Source: Actinomycetota bacterium
GTDB taxonomy: Bacteria > Actinomycetota > Actinomycetes > Streptosporangiales > Streptosporangiaceae
DNA length: 5,977 bases
NCBI GenBank assembly: GCA_003541285.1
Contig: DPMS01000007.1
Location: 1-5,977 of the forward strand
Direction: 5' to 3'
This document shows positions 4,927 through 5,977 of the stretch, in pieces. The first letter of the stretch is position 1; each line of letters begins with the position of its first letter. The notes beneath the pieces were generated by a model, which made no database searches, had not been told where the DNA came from, and saw only the letters and a program-made list of their open reading frames with translations. The position numbers and the translations under genes are program-made.

Positions 4927-5977
4927 ATGAGGCGGGACTATGGCCCCGACGTCCTCGCGGCAGGCGCAGGACGCCGCAGGCGCACGGAGATTCCGGAGGT
5001 GGCAGCTGAACGCGGCCTCGTGGTGGAGGATGCCAATGGCAGCTTCTGCGGCGCCGTGGTCGACTGCGAGAAGCACGTGGTCACGCTGGAGGACAGGTGG
5101 GGCAAGCAGCGGGTGTTCCCGCTCACGCGCGGCGGATTCCTGCTGGAGGGCAGGCCGGCCACGCTGGTCAGGCCGCAGCCGGGCAATGGCCGGGCTGGGC
5201 TGGCCGTCCCTGGGCGGACTGCGTCTGGATCCATCGCGGCGCCCAGCCCACCGGCAGGAGCGGCCAGCCGGGCCCGGGTAGCCAGGGCTAGCCGGATCTA
5301 TGTGGAAGGCCGCCACGACGCGGACCTGGTTGAGAAGGTTTGGGGGGACGACCTGCGTGAGGTGGGGGTCGTGGTCGAGTACCTGGCCGGGATCGATCAC
5401 CTTCCTCCGGTTGTGGCCGGCTTCGGCCCCGGCCCCGGCCGCGAACTCGGCGTCCAGCCTGGCGCTGGCGGCGGCGGGCACATCGGTGCACCGCGCCAGC
5501 AGCCCTTCCGGTGCCCCCTTCGTGATGATCACGCGGCCGCCCGCGTCGTCTTCGGCCAGCACGGAAACCGCACGCCGTTCGTGGTCGAACGGCAGGGTCG
5601 CCAGCCGCCGGTACCGGGCCAGATCCGCCTTGTGGCGGGCCGCAGCCGGTGAGTCCCATAGGGCGACGTCGAGGGGATTGCCGCCGGCCGCCTTGCCGTC
5701 CTCGACGACGGCCTCGTTGCACAGCAGCCCGAGCAGCAGGGGCTCGTCGTCGGCCCGGCCATCCGGCCCGACCGAACGCATGAAGCGCAGGCTCCCCTCG
5801 GTCAGCGTGCCTGTCTTGTCGGTGAACAGCACCTGGATGTCGCCGAGATCCTCGATGCACACCAGCCGCTTGACCAGCACCTTGCGCCGCGCCAGCTGCC
5901 GAGACCCGGCGGCCAGGCTGGTAGAGACGACGGCCGGGAGCAGTTGCGGGGAGATGCCGACCGCGATGGCCAGCGAG
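4885..5977 (-). CDS. P-type ATPase (magnesium-transporter type), partial, truncated at both ends
   Basis: Only 5431-5977 is ATPase sequence. It enters from the right edge already in frame, with VGISPQLLPAVV in the fourth membrane helix; compare VGLTPEMLP in MgtA. The phosphorylation motif DKTGTLT follows (Asp codon at 5820-5818), then FDHERRAVSVL in the nucleotide-binding domain and KGAPE (Lys codon at 5520-5518). The ion-path motif and FDxERR fit best with magnesium-translocating P-type ATPases, though another P-type class is possible. The homology stops at LDAEFAAG, about 5434. The TGD and GDGxND hinge motifs and the last membrane helices are missing. The frame then continues by chance through the antisense of the DUF3097 gene to a stop at 4885, adding about 180 meaningless residues. 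The 5' end lies beyond the window. The product could not be an active pump. Confidence 0.75.
   Translation of the reverse strand, partial: SLAIAVGISPQLLPAVVSTSLAAGSRQLARRKVLVKRLVCIEDLGDIQVLFTDKTGTLTEGSLRFMRSVGPDGRADDEPLLLGLLCNEAVVEDGKAAGGNPLDVALWDSPAAARHKADLARYRRLATLPFDHERRAVSVLAEDDAGGRVIITKGAPEGLLARCTDVPAAASARLDAEFAAGAGAEAGHNRRKVIDPGQVLDHDPHLTQVVPPNLLNQVRVVAAFHIDPASPGYPGPAGRSCRWAGRRDGSRRSPPRDGQPSPAIARLRPDQRGRPALQQESAAREREHPLLAPPVLQRDHVLLAVDHGAAEAAIGILHHEAAFSCHLRNLRAPAASCACREDVGAIVPPHATPPSVSPASAPG
4906..4923 (+). promoter_or_regulatory. Ribosome-binding site of the DUF3097 gene inside a potential hairpin
   Basis: The Shine-Dalgarno-like GGTGGAG (4916-4922) precedes the ATG at 4927. It can pair with the bases just upstream: actcacc (4906-4912) pairs with ggtg-agt (4916-4923) across a gac loop, with G4920 bulged. 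All of the ribosome-binding bases except the bulge would be paired. The pairing is visible in the sequence; a regulatory effect is inference, and short stems arise easily by chance at this GC content. Confidence 0.35.
4927..5652 (+). CDS. DUF3097-family protein, 3' part lost at a junction
   Basis: This family of unknown function is conserved in actinomycetes, commonly beside hrcA and divergent from or upstream of it, as here. Family-like residues run from the start (MRRDYGPDVL) through LVVEDANGSFCGAVV at 31-45, VTLEDRWGKQRVFPL at 52-66, GGFLLEGRPATLVRP at 69-83, and the strongly conserved RIYVEGRHDADLVEKVWGDD at 123-142 to GFGPGPGRELGV at 165-176. After residue 176 (about 5454) the frame stays open to 5652, but the remaining 65 residues are the antisense of a P-type ATPase gene and not DUF3097 sequence. 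The family is usually roughly 100 residues longer beyond this point, as I recall. The gene is therefore a 5' fragment fused to foreign sequence and is probably non-functional if the junction is real. The start is the ATG at 4927, with GGTGGAG upstream. Confidence 0.8.
   Translation: MRRDYGPDVLAAGAGRRRRTEIPEVAAERGLVVEDANGSFCGAVVDCEKHVVTLEDRWGKQRVFPLTRGGFLLEGRPATLVRPQPGNGRAGLAVPGRTASGSIAAPSPPAGAASRARVARASRIYVEGRHDADLVEKVWGDDLREVGVVVEYLAGIDHLPPVVAGFGPGPGRELGVQPGAGGGGHIGAPRQQPFRCPLRDDHAAARVVFGQHGNRTPFVVERQGRQPPVPGQIRLVAGRSR
5431..5454. other. Breakpoint joining DUF3097 and P-type ATPase fragments
   Basis: DUF3097 homology (plus strand) extends to about 5454, and ATPase homology (minus strand) extends down to about 5431. 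The overlap of roughly 24 bp, ggccccggcc followed by gcgaactcgg, fits either gene and could be microhomology used in the joining. No insertion-sequence end, target duplication, integrase or tRNA gene is visible nearby. Confidence 0.7.

Noticed and set aside
5420..5460. Insertion-sequence or integron junction at the breakpoint
   Set aside because: There are no terminal inverted repeats, target duplication, transposase or attachment-site core on either side.
1..5977. tRNA, rRNA, CRISPR array or phage genes
   Set aside because: No cloverleaf, rRNA stretch, regularly spaced direct repeats or phage-type proteins were seen on either strand.

Overview
The window is high-GC DNA with almost every third codon position G or C, GTG and TTG starts, and a gene order (DUF3097 / hrcA / dnaJ / rsmE) typical of Actinomycetota. 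The style of the sigma-factor pair at the left end suggests a filamentous soil actinomycete (Streptosporangiales- or Frankia-like). That placement is an inference from memory of protein families; no search was run.

Layout. Positions 1-191 hold no gene but contain three small consecutive inverted repeats in front of a sigma-factor gene. Positions 192-1698 (+) encode a SigE-type ECF sigma factor and a one-pass membrane protein that is probably its partner or anti-sigma factor. Positions 1711-4666 (-) are a tight three-gene heat-shock operon read right to left: hrcA (heat-shock repressor), dnaJ (the second, HrcA-linked DnaJ) and rsmE (16S rRNA m3U1498 methyltransferase). The stop and start codons overlap at both junctions, so translation is probably coupled. 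The two blocks converge with 12 bp between their stop codons. A clear CIRCE operator (4679-4705) lies directly in front of the hrcA ribosome-binding site. It fixes the hrcA start at the TTG at 4666 and indicates HrcA autoregulation of the whole operon.

Divergent from hrcA, at 4927 (+), begins a DUF3097 gene, the expected actinobacterial neighbour. After about 176 codons its homology stops at about 5431-5454. From there to the right edge the sequence is instead the minus strand of an unrelated gene, a magnesium-type P-type ATPase carrying DKTGTLT and KGAPE, which loses its own 3' half at the same place. Two unrelated genes are therefore fused tail to tail at a GC-rich breakpoint. This is either a real rearrangement or an assembly chimera, and it is the main anomaly in the window.

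I do not see a convincing new biological system. The items most worth a second look are the breakpoint, a hairpin that could mask the DUF3097 ribosome-binding site, a 24-bp (8-residue) tandem repeat at the RsmE N-terminus, and the sigma partner that lacks a zinc-type anti-sigma motif.
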